Part shown: positions 22,958 to 34,032 of the stretch, piece by piece
Layout: every line of letters starts with the position of its first letter
Position numbering within the stretch: the stretch's first letter is position 1
DNA from: a virus
Strand: one strand, 5' to 3'
Length of the DNA stretch: 35,701 nt
Virus record (IMG/VR): IMGVR_UViG_3300025096_000063
Span: 1-35,701 of that record
The notes under the pieces: generated by a model
Told to the model about the DNA's origin: nothing
The model's input: only the letters and a program-made list of their open reading frames with translations
The model's database searches: none
Position numbers and translations under genes: made by a program

Positions 22958-24638
22958 CTTTCTATCCACAGGTAATATGTGGATTGAGATTGATATTACA
23001 AAATCTACTACAAATTTAATAGTTGGTGCGAATGGTGCTGGAAAGAGTACTATTTTAGATGCATTGTGTTTTGTTTTATTCAACAAACCTTTTAGAAAGA
23101 TATCAAAAGGTCAGTTGGTTAATACAATGAATGAGAAGGAATGTGAAGTACAAGTATCATTTTCTATAAGTTCTAGAGATTATCAGATCGTTAGGGGAAT
23201 AAAGCCAAATTTATTTGAGATCTATATTGATGGAAAGCTTCAAGACCAGTTTGCTTCTGCTATAGATCAACAGAAACATCTTGAAGATAATATTTTAAAA
23301 CTTAATTTCAAGTCATTTACACAGACGGTCATCTTAGGTTCTGCAACCTTTGTACCATTCATGCAATTAAAATCCTCACATAGGAGAGAGATTGTTGAGG
23401 ATCTTTTAGACATTAAGATATTCTCAGGTATGTCGACTATCCTTAGAGAAAGGATGCGTGGCATAAATGAAACAATAAGGGAACTCTCTGTTAAGAAAGA
23501 TATTGCAGAAGAGAAGATCCAGATGCAAAAGAGTTTTATTGCGGATCTTGATAGAAAGAGTAAAGATACTATTAAGAATAGAGAGGGAAGGTTAGATGGC
23601 CTTCATAAGGATATTAAAGAGTTGTTAAAAGAGAATGAGGATTATCTTAGTAAGTCCAAGTCTCATCAAGAAGAGTTACAGACTTTATCTTCTTCAAAGA
23701 CTGCTCTTAAAAAGATGAATACAATCCAGGCTAAACTGGATCAACGGATACAAACTATAACATCAGAACATAAATTTTTTAATGATAATACGGTTTGTCC
23801 TACATGCGAACAGGATATCCAAGAGGACTTTAGGCTAAATAGGGTGGGTGAAATCGAGGAGAAGGTAAAGGAGATTAACTCCGCTTACAAGGATCTTCAA
23901 AAGTCTATAACCAAAGAACAAGAAAAGAACCAAAGGTTTATAGATGTCTCTCAGCAGGTCACACAATTAACGAATGACGTTTCAACAAACAATTTTAAAG
24001 TATCTGAATATCAACGACAAATCAGAGAATTTGAACAAGAAGTTCAAGACATTACCGATCAGATTGCAGACAGAGATACTGAAAGATCTACCCTTGAGAA
24101 ACTGCAAACAGACCTGAAGGAAGCAGAAAGTAATAAGTCCATACAAACAGAAGACATGTCTTACTTGGAGTTTGCAATCTCTTTGATGAGAGATGGTGGG
24201 GTCAAGTCTAAAATTATTAAGAGATATCTTCCTATAATGAATAAGCAGATAAATCATTATCTGCAATTGATGGATTTCTATATTAATTTTACTCTTGATG
24301 GTGAGTTTAATGAAATAATAAAGTCACCTATCCATGAGAAATTCAGTTACGAGTCCTTCTCTGAAGGTGAAAAAATGCGAATTGATCTTGCTCTTCTCTT
24401 TACTTGGAGAGATATTGCTAAGATGAAAAATTCTTCTTCCACCAACCTATTGATCCTTGATGAGATCTTTGATAGTTCATTGGACAATGGTGGTACAGAC
24501 GAGTTTGTAAAGATAATTAGATATGTAATTAAGGATGCTCACATCTTTTTAATTACACACAAGTCGGAGGATTTGAACGATAGGTTTGATAACCTTATTA
24601 CTTTTGAGAAACTCAATGGGTTTAGTAAGATGGTATAG
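22926..24638 (+). CDS. 46: Recombination nuclease subunit gp46 (SbcC/Rad50 type)
   Basis: This is 570 residues; T4 gp46 is 560. The N-terminal ATPase half begins ITFKTIRWRNFLSTGN with Walker A GANGAGKST (34-42). Q-loop region FTQTVILGSATFVPFMQLKS follows. Two long coiled-coil arms (about 170-280 and 310-420) flank a zinc hook C291-P-T-C294. The C-terminal half has the ABC signature SFSEGEKMRIDLALLF, Walker B LLILDEIFDSSLD and an ITHK switch His. It dimerises through the zinc hook and works with gp47 in end resection. The start codon lies inside the preceding DUF3110 gene, which gives 32 bp of true two-frame coding. Confidence 0.95.
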   Translation: MITFKTIRWRNFLSTGNMWIEIDITKSTTNLIVGANGAGKSTILDALCFVLFNKPFRKISKGQLVNTMNEKECEVQVSFSISSRDYQIVRGIKPNLFEIYIDGKLQDQFASAIDQQKHLEDNILKLNFKSFTQTVILGSATFVPFMQLKSSHRREIVEDLLDIKIFSGMSTILRERMRGINETIRELSVKKDIAEEKIQMQKSFIADLDRKSKDTIKNREGRLDGLHKDIKELLKENEDYLSKSKSHQEELQTLSSSKTALKKMNTIQAKLDQRIQTITSEHKFFNDNTVCPTCEQDIQEDFRLNRVGEIEEKVKEINSAYKDLQKSITKEQEKNQRFIDVSQQVTQLTNDVSTNNFKVSEYQRQIREFEQEVQDITDQIADRDTERSTLEKLQTDLKEAESNKSIQTEDMSYLEFAISLMRDGGVKSKIIKRYLPIMNKQINHYLQLMDFYINFTLDGEFNEIIKSPIHEKFSYESFSEGEKMRIDLALLFTWRDIAKMKNSSSTNLLILDEIFDSSLDNGGTDEFVKIIRYVIKDAHIFLITHKSEDLNDRFDNLITFEKLNGFSKMV

Positions 24639-24659
24639 ACAGTTGTAGAAGCTGCACAC

Positions 24660-24704
24660 CATTGTCCCATTACCCTCTAGATGCTGTTATTATAAGTGCA
24701 TACA
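24660..24704 (+). promoter_or_regulatory. Promoter-like element before the metallopeptidase-vWA gene
   Basis: CATTGTCCC (24660-24668) is followed after 22 bases by TATAAG (24691-24696) and GCATACA (24698-24704), 10 bp before the start at 24715. The same parts with the same 28-bp offset between TGTCCC and TATAA occur before the downstream AAA+ gene at 26963-27006. The repetition in two otherwise unrelated gaps is the main support. Confidence 0.5.
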
Positions 24705-24714
24705 AGAGGACAAG

Positions 24715-26943
24715 ATGTTTTACGGATTTAGATCAAGCAGACCAAAAGTTAAGTCTTCCGTGAATTATGAGGTCAAAGGACAACTAGCTAAATTGCTTGC
24801 TACCGAAGACATCATAATCGAGAATCGCAAGGTCCCCACGGCTTCATTTGATGTGGTTAGAAGGATTCTTACCCTCCCACTATGGGAGAAGGCTTCTGAG
24901 GTCGTATATGACCTTTTGGTAGGACATGAAGTTGGCCATGCATTATATACTCCTGATGAAAATTGGAAACTAAAGTATCCAAAAATCCCAATGTCCTTTG
25001 TTAATATTCTTGAGGACGTTAGGATTGAGAAGTTGATGAAACGTAAGTATCCTGGCCTTATAAAGACATTTCGTAAAGGGTATTCTCAACTAAGTGATAT
25101 GGACTTCTTTGAGATTGAAGAAGTTGATCTTGATACCTTGAGTCTTCCTGATCGGATTAACTTATACTATAAGGTTGGTTCTTTTGTTAAGATTCCATTC
25201 ACTGTTGGTGAGTCTATCTTTCTCAGGAGGGCATCAGAGACTAATAATTTCCAAGAGGTTATAGATCTTGCAAAGGAATTAACAGAATTCTATACAGATG
25301 AAGAAGAAAATAAAATTAAGACACCAGTACCAGTACAAGATTCTGCACAGGATCGTCCTGATACAGAATTAGAAAGACCAGATATAGGTCCAGATACTAC
25401 TGAGTATGAAGAAACAGATCAGGAAGAAGAAGGTCAGTCAAAAACTGAAAGTAAGAACGAGTCTGATGATGTATCTGAATTTCCAAGTCCAGTTCCTAGT
25501 ATGGGTGATACTGGTGGGGATCTAGAGACTGTTACAGATTCAACTCTCCAAGATAATATTAATAAACTCACAGACGTATCTGATAGTAATGAAGAACCAG
25601 TTTATGTTGAATGTCCTAAGTTAAACCTTGACACTTTAATTACATCAGGTGAGGAAATTTATGAGTGTCTTGATGATTGGTATGCTTTAACTAAGAAGAA
25701 TCTTCTAGAACATAATATAGATCCCTTTGTGACTGTGGATAGTGACTATGTTAAGTTCAAAAAGACTGCTCAAAAGGAAGTTAATTACTTGGTTAAAGAG
25801 TTTGAATGTAGAAAATCTGCAAGTGCTTATGCTCGTGCTGCTACTTCTAGGACTGGAGTTTTGGACACAAGTAAGTTACAGACTTACAAATTCAATGAAG
25901 ATCTATTCAAGAAAGTAACAACTCTTCCAGATGGTAAGAATCATGGATTGATTTTCATTCTTGATTGGTCTGGATCTATGTCTGAGGTTCTTCTTGATAC
26001 AGTAAAACAACTTTACAATTTAGTTTGGTTCTGTAGGAAGGTTCAAATTCCTTATGAAGTATATGCTTTCACTAATGAATGGAAAACAAGAGATAAATCA
26101 GAAGAAATAAAAACTCTTCCAGAACATATGGAAAGGAAGGAAAGAGTTCTTCAAGTTGATTCAGAATTTACTCTTCTCAATGTATTGAGTAGTAGGACAA
26201 AGACCACACAACTTGATAATCGGATGAAGAGTTTCTTCAGACTTGTTACTTCATTGGATCGTAAGGGAAGGTCAAATCATATGGATTATTGTTATCAGTA
26301 TCCAGATAGACTTTGTTTGTCTGGTACTCCATTGAACGAGGCTTTAATTTCTCTTAATAGTATTATTCCAGAATTTAGAAAGAGAACTAAGGTTGAGAAA
26401 GTTCAGTGTATTACTCTTACAGATGGTGATGCACATGCATTAAAATATAATGCAATATGTAAGACCAGATATTATGAGGATGATGGTGAAACTTACATGG
26501 GTTACAGGAGTACTATCAATGGAAAAACTTTTATTCGTGATAGGAAGACTGGTAAAACATATTTCTGTAAGACTGAGTACTATGAAATGACTTCTGCTTT
26601 ATTGAATCAACTTAGAGATAGATTCCCCAATACTAATTTCATTGGTATCAGGGTTATGGCTAACCGTGATGCTAGTAATTTCATTCGTAGGCATTCTGAT
26701 TTTGATTATAATAAGGTAGAATCTATAGTTAAAGAATGGAGAAAAAATAAGTCTTTCTCAATTCCAGATGCAGGATACCATGCTTACTTTGGTCTATCTT
26801 CAAGTGCTCTCAATACTGAGACTGAGTTTGATACTGATCTTAATGCTACCAAAGCAGAGATCAAACGTGCCTTTAATAAGAGTCTTAAGGGTAAGAAAAT
26901 GAACAAGAAAGTTCTTGGTGAGTTTATCAGTCTGATCGCTTAG
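24715..26943 (+). CDS. Zinc metallopeptidase-von Willebrand A fusion, CobT/NorD-like partner of a MoxR ATPase
   Basis: This is 742 residues. An N-terminal domain has a zinc-peptidase motif H71-E-V-G-H75 (in LLVGHEVGHALYTP), with a second acidic motif L-E100-D-V-R-I-E105 about 25 residues later as in gluzincin-like and NorD/CobT proteins. Residues about 195-300 form an acidic, Pro/Thr/Ser-rich linker. A C-terminal vWA domain starts near 410 with a complete MIDAS D417-W-S419-G-S421 and later CLSGTPLNEAL and ITLTDGDAHAL. The downstream gene is a MoxR/CobS AAA+ ATPase, the standard partner. Cyanophage relatives are sometimes labelled CobT; the HEXXH site argues against a pure chelatase role. Processing, refolding or metal loading of a target protein is the likely function (inference). 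Confidence 0.82.
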   Translation: MFYGFRSSRPKVKSSVNYEVKGQLAKLLATEDIIIENRKVPTASFDVVRRILTLPLWEKASEVVYDLLVGHEVGHALYTPDENWKLKYPKIPMSFVNILEDVRIEKLMKRKYPGLIKTFRKGYSQLSDMDFFEIEEVDLDTLSLPDRINLYYKVGSFVKIPFTVGESIFLRRASETNNFQEVIDLAKELTEFYTDEEENKIKTPVPVQDSAQDRPDTELERPDIGPDTTEYEETDQEEEGQSKTESKNESDDVSEFPSPVPSMGDTGGDLETVTDSTLQDNINKLTDVSDSNEEPVYVECPKLNLDTLITSGEEIYECLDDWYALTKKNLLEHNIDPFVTVDSDYVKFKKTAQKEVNYLVKEFECRKSASAYARAATSRTGVLDTSKLQTYKFNEDLFKKVTTLPDGKNHGLIFILDWSGSMSEVLLDTVKQLYNLVWFCRKVQIPYEVYAFTNEWKTRDKSEEIKTLPEHMERKERVLQVDSEFTLLNVLSSRTKTTQLDNRMKSFFRLVTSLDRKGRSNHMDYCYQYPDRLCLSGTPLNEALISLNSIIPEFRKRTKVEKVQCITLTDGDAHALKYNAICKTRYYEDDGETYMGYRSTINGKTFIRDRKTGKTYFCKTEYYEMTSALLNQLRDRFPNTNFIGIRVMANRDASNFIRRHSDFDYNKVESIVKEWRKNKSFSIPDAGYHAYFGLSSSALNTETEFDTDLNATKAEIKRAFNKSLKGKKMNKKVLGEFISLIA

Positions 26944-26962
26944 ACCACTTTAAGAAGTGGTA

Positions 26963-27006
26963 CAATGTCCCTGAAAAATGGGACTTTTTCCTTTATAATG
27001 CATACA
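26963..27006 (+). promoter_or_regulatory. Promoter-like element before the MoxR/CobS-like gene
   Basis: CAATGTCCC (26963-26971), then TATAAT (26994-26999) and GCATACA (27000-27006), 16 bp before the start at 27023. TGTCCC to TATAA is 28 bp, identical to the upstream element at 24660. A CTGAAA at 26971-26976 stands exactly 17 bp from the TATAAT and could serve as a -35. The element overlaps a terminator hairpin. Confidence 0.55.
26967..26989 (+). terminator. Intrinsic terminator after the metallopeptidase-vWA gene
   Basis: GTCCC (26967-26971), loop TGAAAAAT, GGGAC (26980-26984), then TTTTT (26985-26989). The stem is short but GC-rich with a T run. A second hairpin, ACCACTT/AAGTGGT at 26944-26961, sits directly after the stop codon. 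The terminator shares bases with the promoter-like element for the next gene, a compact end/start arrangement. Confidence 0.65.
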
Positions 27007-27022
27007 TACAAACAAGATAACA

Positions 27023-29805
<2,783 letters not shown>

Positions 29806-30456
29806 TAGAACAGTTAATTTACTTCGTAATTTTTCTACGATCAATCAATCTATTCTGTTCAAACAGGGTACTAAACTTCGCACTATTAGTGTGATGAAGA
29901 ATATCCTTGCAGAAGCTAATGTGGATGAAGATTTCCCACAGGATTTTGGTGTGTATGATCTTGGACAGTTCCTCAATTCTTTGAGTCTGTTCCAAGAACC
30001 AGAGTTGAATTTTACTGGAGAGAGTTTCCTTACAGTTAAGGAAGGTAGGCAAAGATCTAAGTATTTCTTTGCTGATCCTAGTGTTATTGTTTCTCCTCCA
30101 GATAAGAAGTTGTCACTTCCTACAGTGGATGTAGAGTTCTCATTGAAGAGTGCTCAACTAGATCGTCTTCTTAAGGCTGCTGCTGTATATCATCTAACAG
30201 ATATTTCTGTTGTTGGAAATGGTAAAGAGATTAAGTTGAAAGTACATGATCGTAAGAACGATACTTCTAATGATTTCTCTATTATTGTTGGTGTAACTGA
30301 TAAGAAGTTTGAACTACACTTTAAGGTTGAAAATATCAAGATTGTTCCTGGCACATATGATGTCAAGATCTCTCGCAAACTATTAGCAGAGTTTAAGTCT
30401 TCTGAGTATGATCTTACTTATTTCATTGCTCTAGAACCTGATCTTACTTGGGAAGA

Positions 30457-30645
30457 ATGATCTGGGAGGTATGGAAGTATGCACTGGGAAGTTTCGAGGA
30501 TAATAAGACTGCAAAGTACGACAATGCAGTTTGTATTATTAGGAGTTTTATTCTTCTTACTTATCTTGCCACCAATATTTTTATTACTGCTGGTGTTGTA
30601 AGACATTGGAACCCACCAAACCATGTACAAAGTAATAGCCTATGA
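30457..30645 (+). CDS. Small single-pass membrane protein between genes 45 and 44
   Basis: This is 62 residues, starting at an ATG that overlaps the gene 45 stop (ATGA). A polar amphipathic start (MIWEVWKYALGSFEDNKTAK) is followed by one clear transmembrane segment (about residues 28-50: CIIRSFILLTYLATNIFITA) and a short polar tail. A TTG three codons upstream is a less likely start. Its 3' end overlaps the next gene by 23 bp. I recognise no family. The stop-start overlap and the clean transmembrane helix support it as real. Confidence 0.68.
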   Translation: MIWEVWKYALGSFEDNKTAKYDNAVCIIRSFILLTYLATNIFITAGVVRHWNPPNHVQSNSL

Positions 30646-30874
30646 AGATAGGTATTCCGATCAAGTTTCAGAAATGGAATGTGAGGATTGGACAGAGGCT
30701 CAAGATGAGGCTGTACGATTATTGGAATCTGGTATGGAATGGGTTGATATAATGCAAGATGCTGGGCTCTTGCAACAACTAAATTTAAAGAGAGGTATTG
30801 TAGGAACTTTCTTCAGTACCCATGTACTCGCTCCCTATTATGTAAGGTTAAGGAATTATGGCAAAAAAAACTAG
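30623..30874 (+). CDS. Small protein of unknown function
   Basis: This is 83 residues: an acidic N-terminal half (MYKVIAYEDRYSDQVSEMEC, then DWTEAQDEAVRLLESGMEW) with a strand-helix pattern, followed by a more hydrophobic, basic end (GTFFSTHVLAPYYVRLRNYG). No named domain is recognised. It is tightly packed, overlapping its upstream neighbour by 23 bp and its downstream neighbour by 17 bp, in the stretch between clamp and clamp-loader genes. Co-expression with replication proteins is implied by context only. Confidence 0.7.
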   Translation: MYKVIAYEDRYSDQVSEMECEDWTEAQDEAVRLLESGMEWVDIMQDAGLLQQLNLKRGIVGTFFSTHVLAPYYVRLRNYGKKN

Positions 30875-31112
30875 AGAAGAATTAATTCATGAGTATGCGG
30901 AATTTACTGCATCCAAAATGTCAGAAGATAGTCTAAGACGTATCGCTGTCATTACTTTGCTTGCTAATATTGATCCCAATAGTACTCTTGAGGATTGGGA
31001 GGATTATGTTGCAAGGATTGATCCCTTAATGAAGAGTGAAGATCTATTGCAGATGATTCAACCTCATGTTATAATGACTAAACCAGTTAAATCGAGGCCC
31101 GCCGATGAGTGA
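30858..31112 (+). CDS. Small helical protein of unknown function upstream of gene 44
   Basis: This is 84 residues, mostly helical: KKTREELIHEYAEFTASKM, then EDSLRRIAVITLLANIDPNS, then EDWEDYVARIDPLMKSEDLL. The ATG 30858 has a modest AAGGAA ribosome binding site seven bases upstream and the stop overlaps gene 44 by 8 bp. No family is recognised. Its place directly before gene 44 would suit a clamp-loader or polymerase accessory factor. It lacks the length of gp62 (187 residues in T4), and I see no sequence support for that role. Confidence 0.7.
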   Translation: MAKKTREELIHEYAEFTASKMSEDSLRRIAVITLLANIDPNSTLEDWEDYVARIDPLMKSEDLLQMIQPHVIMTKPVKSRPADE

Positions 31113-32055
31113 TGATTTTCTTTGGGTCGAAAAGTATCGCCCTAAGACAATTGATGATTGTATTCTACCAGAGAGTACAAAGAAAAGCTTCAAGGACTTC
31201 CTAGAAGCAGGTGAAATTCCAAATCTATTGTTGTCTGGTCCGCCAGGAATTGGTAAGACCACAGTTGCTAAGGCATTATGTGAAGAGTTGGGATGTGATT
31301 ATTATGTTATTAATGGATCCGATGAGGGAAGGTTCCTAGATACTGTGCGAAATCAGGCGAAGAACTTTGCCTCCACAGTATCTCTAATGTCAGATGGAGA
31401 TGCGAAACATAAGATTATAATTATAGACGAAGCAGATAACACTACACACGATGTTCAACTCCTCCTCAGAGCCAATATCGAATCCTTCTATAAGAATTGT
31501 AGGTTTATCTTCACATGTAACTTCAAGAATAGGATCATTGAACCCCTCCATAGCCGATGCTCAGTCATCGAGTTTGGAATCTCAGGGAAACACAAACAAG
31601 CAATCGCTGCCCAATTCTTCGGGAGACTTGTATCCATCTTGGACAAAGAACGGGTTGAAGCTGATAAGAAAGTCCTTGCCGAACTTATCAATAAGCACTT
31701 CCCTGACTGGAGAAGAGTCTTAAATGAGTGTCAGAGACATGCAGTTGGTGGTAAGATTGATTCTTCTATACTCGCTAGTTTTTCGGATGTTAATGTAAAT
31801 GATCTCGTTAAAAACCTCAAAGAAAAACAGTTTAAGGAAGTACGTAAATGGTGTGTCAATAATCTGGACAATGATCCTGCTGTACTTTTGCGTCGTATTT
31901 ACGATGCTCTTTGTGATTCCTTGGAAGGTCCTTCCGTTGCTGCTGCTGTTCTCATTATTGCTAAGTATCAGTATCAGATCGCCTTTGTTGCGGATCAAGA
32001 AATAAATCTTCTTGCATGTCTGACTGAAATTATGGTGGAGTGTGATTTTAAATGA
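31105..32055 (+). CDS. 44: Clamp loader large subunit gp44
   Basis: This is 316 residues; T4 gp44 is 319. AAA+ clamp-loader motifs are in order: FLWVEKYRPKTIDD, Walker A GPPGIGKT (45-52), Walker B IIIIDEAD (D108/E109), the SRC motif S150-R151-C152 in trans-acting Arg finger position, and a collar-domain C-terminus (PAVLLRRIYDALCDSLEG). It uses ATP to open gp45 and place it at primer ends. In T4 it works with gp62 at 4:1. The ORF that follows is not gp62-like, so the partner must be encoded elsewhere or be highly diverged. Confidence 0.95.
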   Translation: MSDDFLWVEKYRPKTIDDCILPESTKKSFKDFLEAGEIPNLLLSGPPGIGKTTVAKALCEELGCDYYVINGSDEGRFLDTVRNQAKNFASTVSLMSDGDAKHKIIIIDEADNTTHDVQLLLRANIESFYKNCRFIFTCNFKNRIIEPLHSRCSVIEFGISGKHKQAIAAQFFGRLVSILDKERVEADKKVLAELINKHFPDWRRVLNECQRHAVGGKIDSSILASFSDVNVNDLVKNLKEKQFKEVRKWCVNNLDNDPAVLLRRIYDALCDSLEGPSVAAAVLIIAKYQYQIAFVADQEINLLACLTEIMVECDFK

Positions 32056-32612
32056 TACCCACCGTACATTGGATACGATTCAGTGACTACCATAAATTAG
32101 CAGACTTAGTGGGTATGCGTGGTGCAGTTTATGGATTTGTTTGGAATGAGATTAAACCATCTATTACCCAGTCCCCATCAGATCTCGAAGGATGTGTATA
32201 CATCGGAGAGTCTGGTGGTTTTTATTATGATAAACAAGGTGGTAAAGGTAAGTTAAGAAGTCATTTACATAAAAGGATGACACAACACCATAAACCTTTT
32301 ACTACAGGTGAGTGTAATGAACGTAAGTATGAATTGTTTAAGGAGAGATATGGTTATGGTGATGATGTTCTTAATGGAACCTTAACTGGTATTGCCCTTT
32401 GGGTAGGATATATGTGTCCTCCTAAAGAAGATCCAGATTATTGTTTGAAGTCTTGGTTGATATCCACAGAACATCATGAGATTTATCAGTATCAACGTAG
32501 GTGGGGCAAGTCACCTCTTATGAATATGCAGGTTGATGGTAGAGGAAAGAATCCTGATTCTTATTCAAGTCAGATGATGCTTAGTTACAATTCTTTAGAC
32601 CAATTTTATTGA
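32052..32612 (+). CDS. GIY-YIG nuclease-like protein in the gp62 position
   Basis: This is 186 residues. GAVYGFV (24-30) and CVYIGESG (48-55) form the paired GIY and YIG strands. Basic KLRSHLHKRMTQHH (68-80) supplies the Arg/His of the active site, and STEHHEIYQYQRRWGKSPLMN provides the metal-binding Glu and terminal Asn of the family pattern (E...I...P-x-x-N). The whole protein is one GIY-YIG domain with insertions and no recognisable DNA-binding tail. It overlaps gene 44 by 4 bp (ATGA). Free-standing phage GIY-YIG enzymes are often homing or host-DNA nucleases. A gp62 identity was considered and not supported. Confidence 0.7.
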   Translation: MIPTVHWIRFSDYHKLADLVGMRGAVYGFVWNEIKPSITQSPSDLEGCVYIGESGGFYYDKQGGKGKLRSHLHKRMTQHHKPFTTGECNERKYELFKERYGYGDDVLNGTLTGIALWVGYMCPPKEDPDYCLKSWLISTEHHEIYQYQRRWGKSPLMNMQVDGRGKNPDSYSSQMMLSYNSLDQFY

Positions 32613-32637
32613 CTTATTGGGGGTTTTGAATTAAAAT
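32609..32637 (+). promoter_or_regulatory. Candidate sigma70-like promoter before the small membrane gene
   Basis: TTGACT (32609-32614) and TAAAAT (32632-32637) are separated by exactly 17 bp. The -10 overlaps the annotated ATG at 32636, so transcripts would start near 32645, where an in-frame ATG lies, or would serve genes further downstream. AT-rich sequence makes chance matches likely. Confidence 0.3.
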
Positions 32638-32908
32638 GGATGCTATGAAAAAGAAACAAAGACACCAAGTAAAATCCAGATTTTATTATTTGTTCTGGGG
32701 TGCTGCAACTCTATCAGTATTTGCTGGACAGTTGTATGTTGGTACTGGGTATCGTAAGATGTCTGAGTCCTTTGAACGGATACTGAAAACTCCGATTGTT
32801 GTTGGAATTACAGGCCTACCAAGCTTGCGAAAAGATAGTTGGGATAACTATCAACAACATGAACCTGAATTTTACCATCCAACGGATCCTCCTAAGAGAA
32901 TTTATTAA
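32636..32908 (+). CDS. Small membrane protein of unknown function
   Basis: This is 90 residues. A basic start (MDAMKKKQRHQVKSR) is followed by one transmembrane segment (about residues 16-36: FYYLFWGAATLSVFAGQLYV), giving an N-in orientation by the positive-inside rule, then a polar periplasmic-type region ending in a Pro-rich tail (HPTDPPKRIY). ATG 32645 is an alternative start. The stop shares a base with the next ATG (TAATG). No family is recognised. Confidence 0.7.
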   Translation: MDAMKKKQRHQVKSRFYYLFWGAATLSVFAGQLYVGTGYRKMSESFERILKTPIVVGITGLPSLRKDSWDNYQQHEPEFYHPTDPPKRIY

Positions 32909-34032
32909 TGCAACTATCACCTGCTGATGCCACTTATGCAGCAGATAAATTCATTGATTACTTCTCCAATACAGGAAGGATCGATGAATATTTGCGTACT
33001 GTGAAGATGGATCGTATTGCAGATCAACCTATGGCTTTGCCTGGGTTTGGTCCAGAAGACGATCTGTTTGATGATTTTGATATGCATCCAGATGATATGG
33101 ATATCAAAATTTATAATGCTGGAGATAGGGGAGGATTTAGTAATGAGTATTTCAATGAGAGATTACAGATTACTATGTCCCATGCCTTTGAGAGTTCTAT
33201 TCCTGGCAAATCTTTAAAGTGGATAGTAAAGGAAGGTAATACAGATAAGACTATTGGGTTCATAAGGTTTGGTTCTCCCACCATCAATTCTAAACCAAGG
33301 AATGAATGGTTGGGTAACACGCCAGATCTTAGTCGGTTTAATCGCCATGCTATCATGGGATTTATTATTGTTCCTACTCAACCATTTGGATTTAATTACC
33401 TAGGTGGAAAACTTCTAGCGATGTTGTGTTGTTCTCATAACGCAAGGGAACAATTGAATAAGAAATATGACGCTGATATATGTTTATTTGAAACTACATC
33501 CCTGTATGGATCAACCAAATCTTCTTCTCAATATGATGGGTTAAAACCTTATATGAGGTACAAGGGACTGACTGTAAGTGACTTTACTCCTCTTCTCCAT
33601 GACAGAATTTTCCATGATTTAAACAAGTGGTTTATAGCAAGGAATAATGATAAATTATTGGTAAAAGAAGATGCTTCCAGTAGGAAGTTAAAGACTCAAT
33701 CTAAGATGATATCCATCATTAAGAAGTCTTTAGAGTCTCCTGAAAAGTTACAACAGTTTCATGCTGCTATAAGATCTGCAAAGGATTTAACAGAACAAAA
33801 ACGTTTCTATATGTCTAACTATGGTTTCAAGAATGCTCGAGAAGTTATTCTCGGAACTGAAGATAAACTCATTAAGGCTGAGAATTATGATAGGTTCTCT
33901 GTTGATTCGATTGTTGATTGGTGGAGAAGGAAAGCTGCTCGTAGGTACGAAAGTCTCCAAAACCTTGGAAGACTAAGAACCAAGTTAGAGACTTGGAATA
34001 CTAACCCAGATGAAATTGACATAATAAGATGA
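32908..34032 (+). CDS. DUF4338/DruA-like protein
   Basis: This is 374 residues. The centre (about 115-230) has GFIRFGSPTINSK, RFNRHAIMGFIIVP, then FNYLGGKLLAMLCCSHNAR, and then ICLFETTSLYGSTKSSSQYD. The order of a rigid RF-x-x-P strand, an LGxKLLA helix, a Y-x-(5)-L-x-ET strand and a G-rich follow-up resembles DUF4338, the domain of DruA from the Druantia antiphage system. The similarity is my recognition of a pattern, not a database hit. The C-terminal 130 residues are basic and helical (KAARRYESLQNLGRLRTKLE), suggesting nucleic acid binding. It is coupled to the membrane gene (TAATG) and to purM (ATGA). Confidence 0.6.
   Translation: MQLSPADATYAADKFIDYFSNTGRIDEYLRTVKMDRIADQPMALPGFGPEDDLFDDFDMHPDDMDIKIYNAGDRGGFSNEYFNERLQITMSHAFESSIPGKSLKWIVKEGNTDKTIGFIRFGSPTINSKPRNEWLGNTPDLSRFNRHAIMGFIIVPTQPFGFNYLGGKLLAMLCCSHNAREQLNKKYDADICLFETTSLYGSTKSSSQYDGLKPYMRYKGLTVSDFTPLLHDRIFHDLNKWFIARNNDKLLVKEDASSRKLKTQSKMISIIKKSLESPEKLQQFHAAIRSAKDLTEQKRFYMSNYGFKNAREVILGTEDKLIKAENYDRFSVDSIVDWWRRKAARRYESLQNLGRLRTKLETWNTNPDEIDIIR

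Noticed and set aside
26944-26961. ACCACTT/AAGTGGT hairpin as an independent terminator
   Set aside because: A good 7-bp stem but followed by ACAATG, not a T run; the next hairpin with TTTTT is the better terminator.
32052-32612. Assignment of this ORF as clamp-loader small subunit gp62 by position
   Set aside because: The sequence shows a GIY-YIG pattern (GAVYGFV, CVYIGESG, terminal E and PLMN) and none of the helical features expected for gp62; position alone is not enough.
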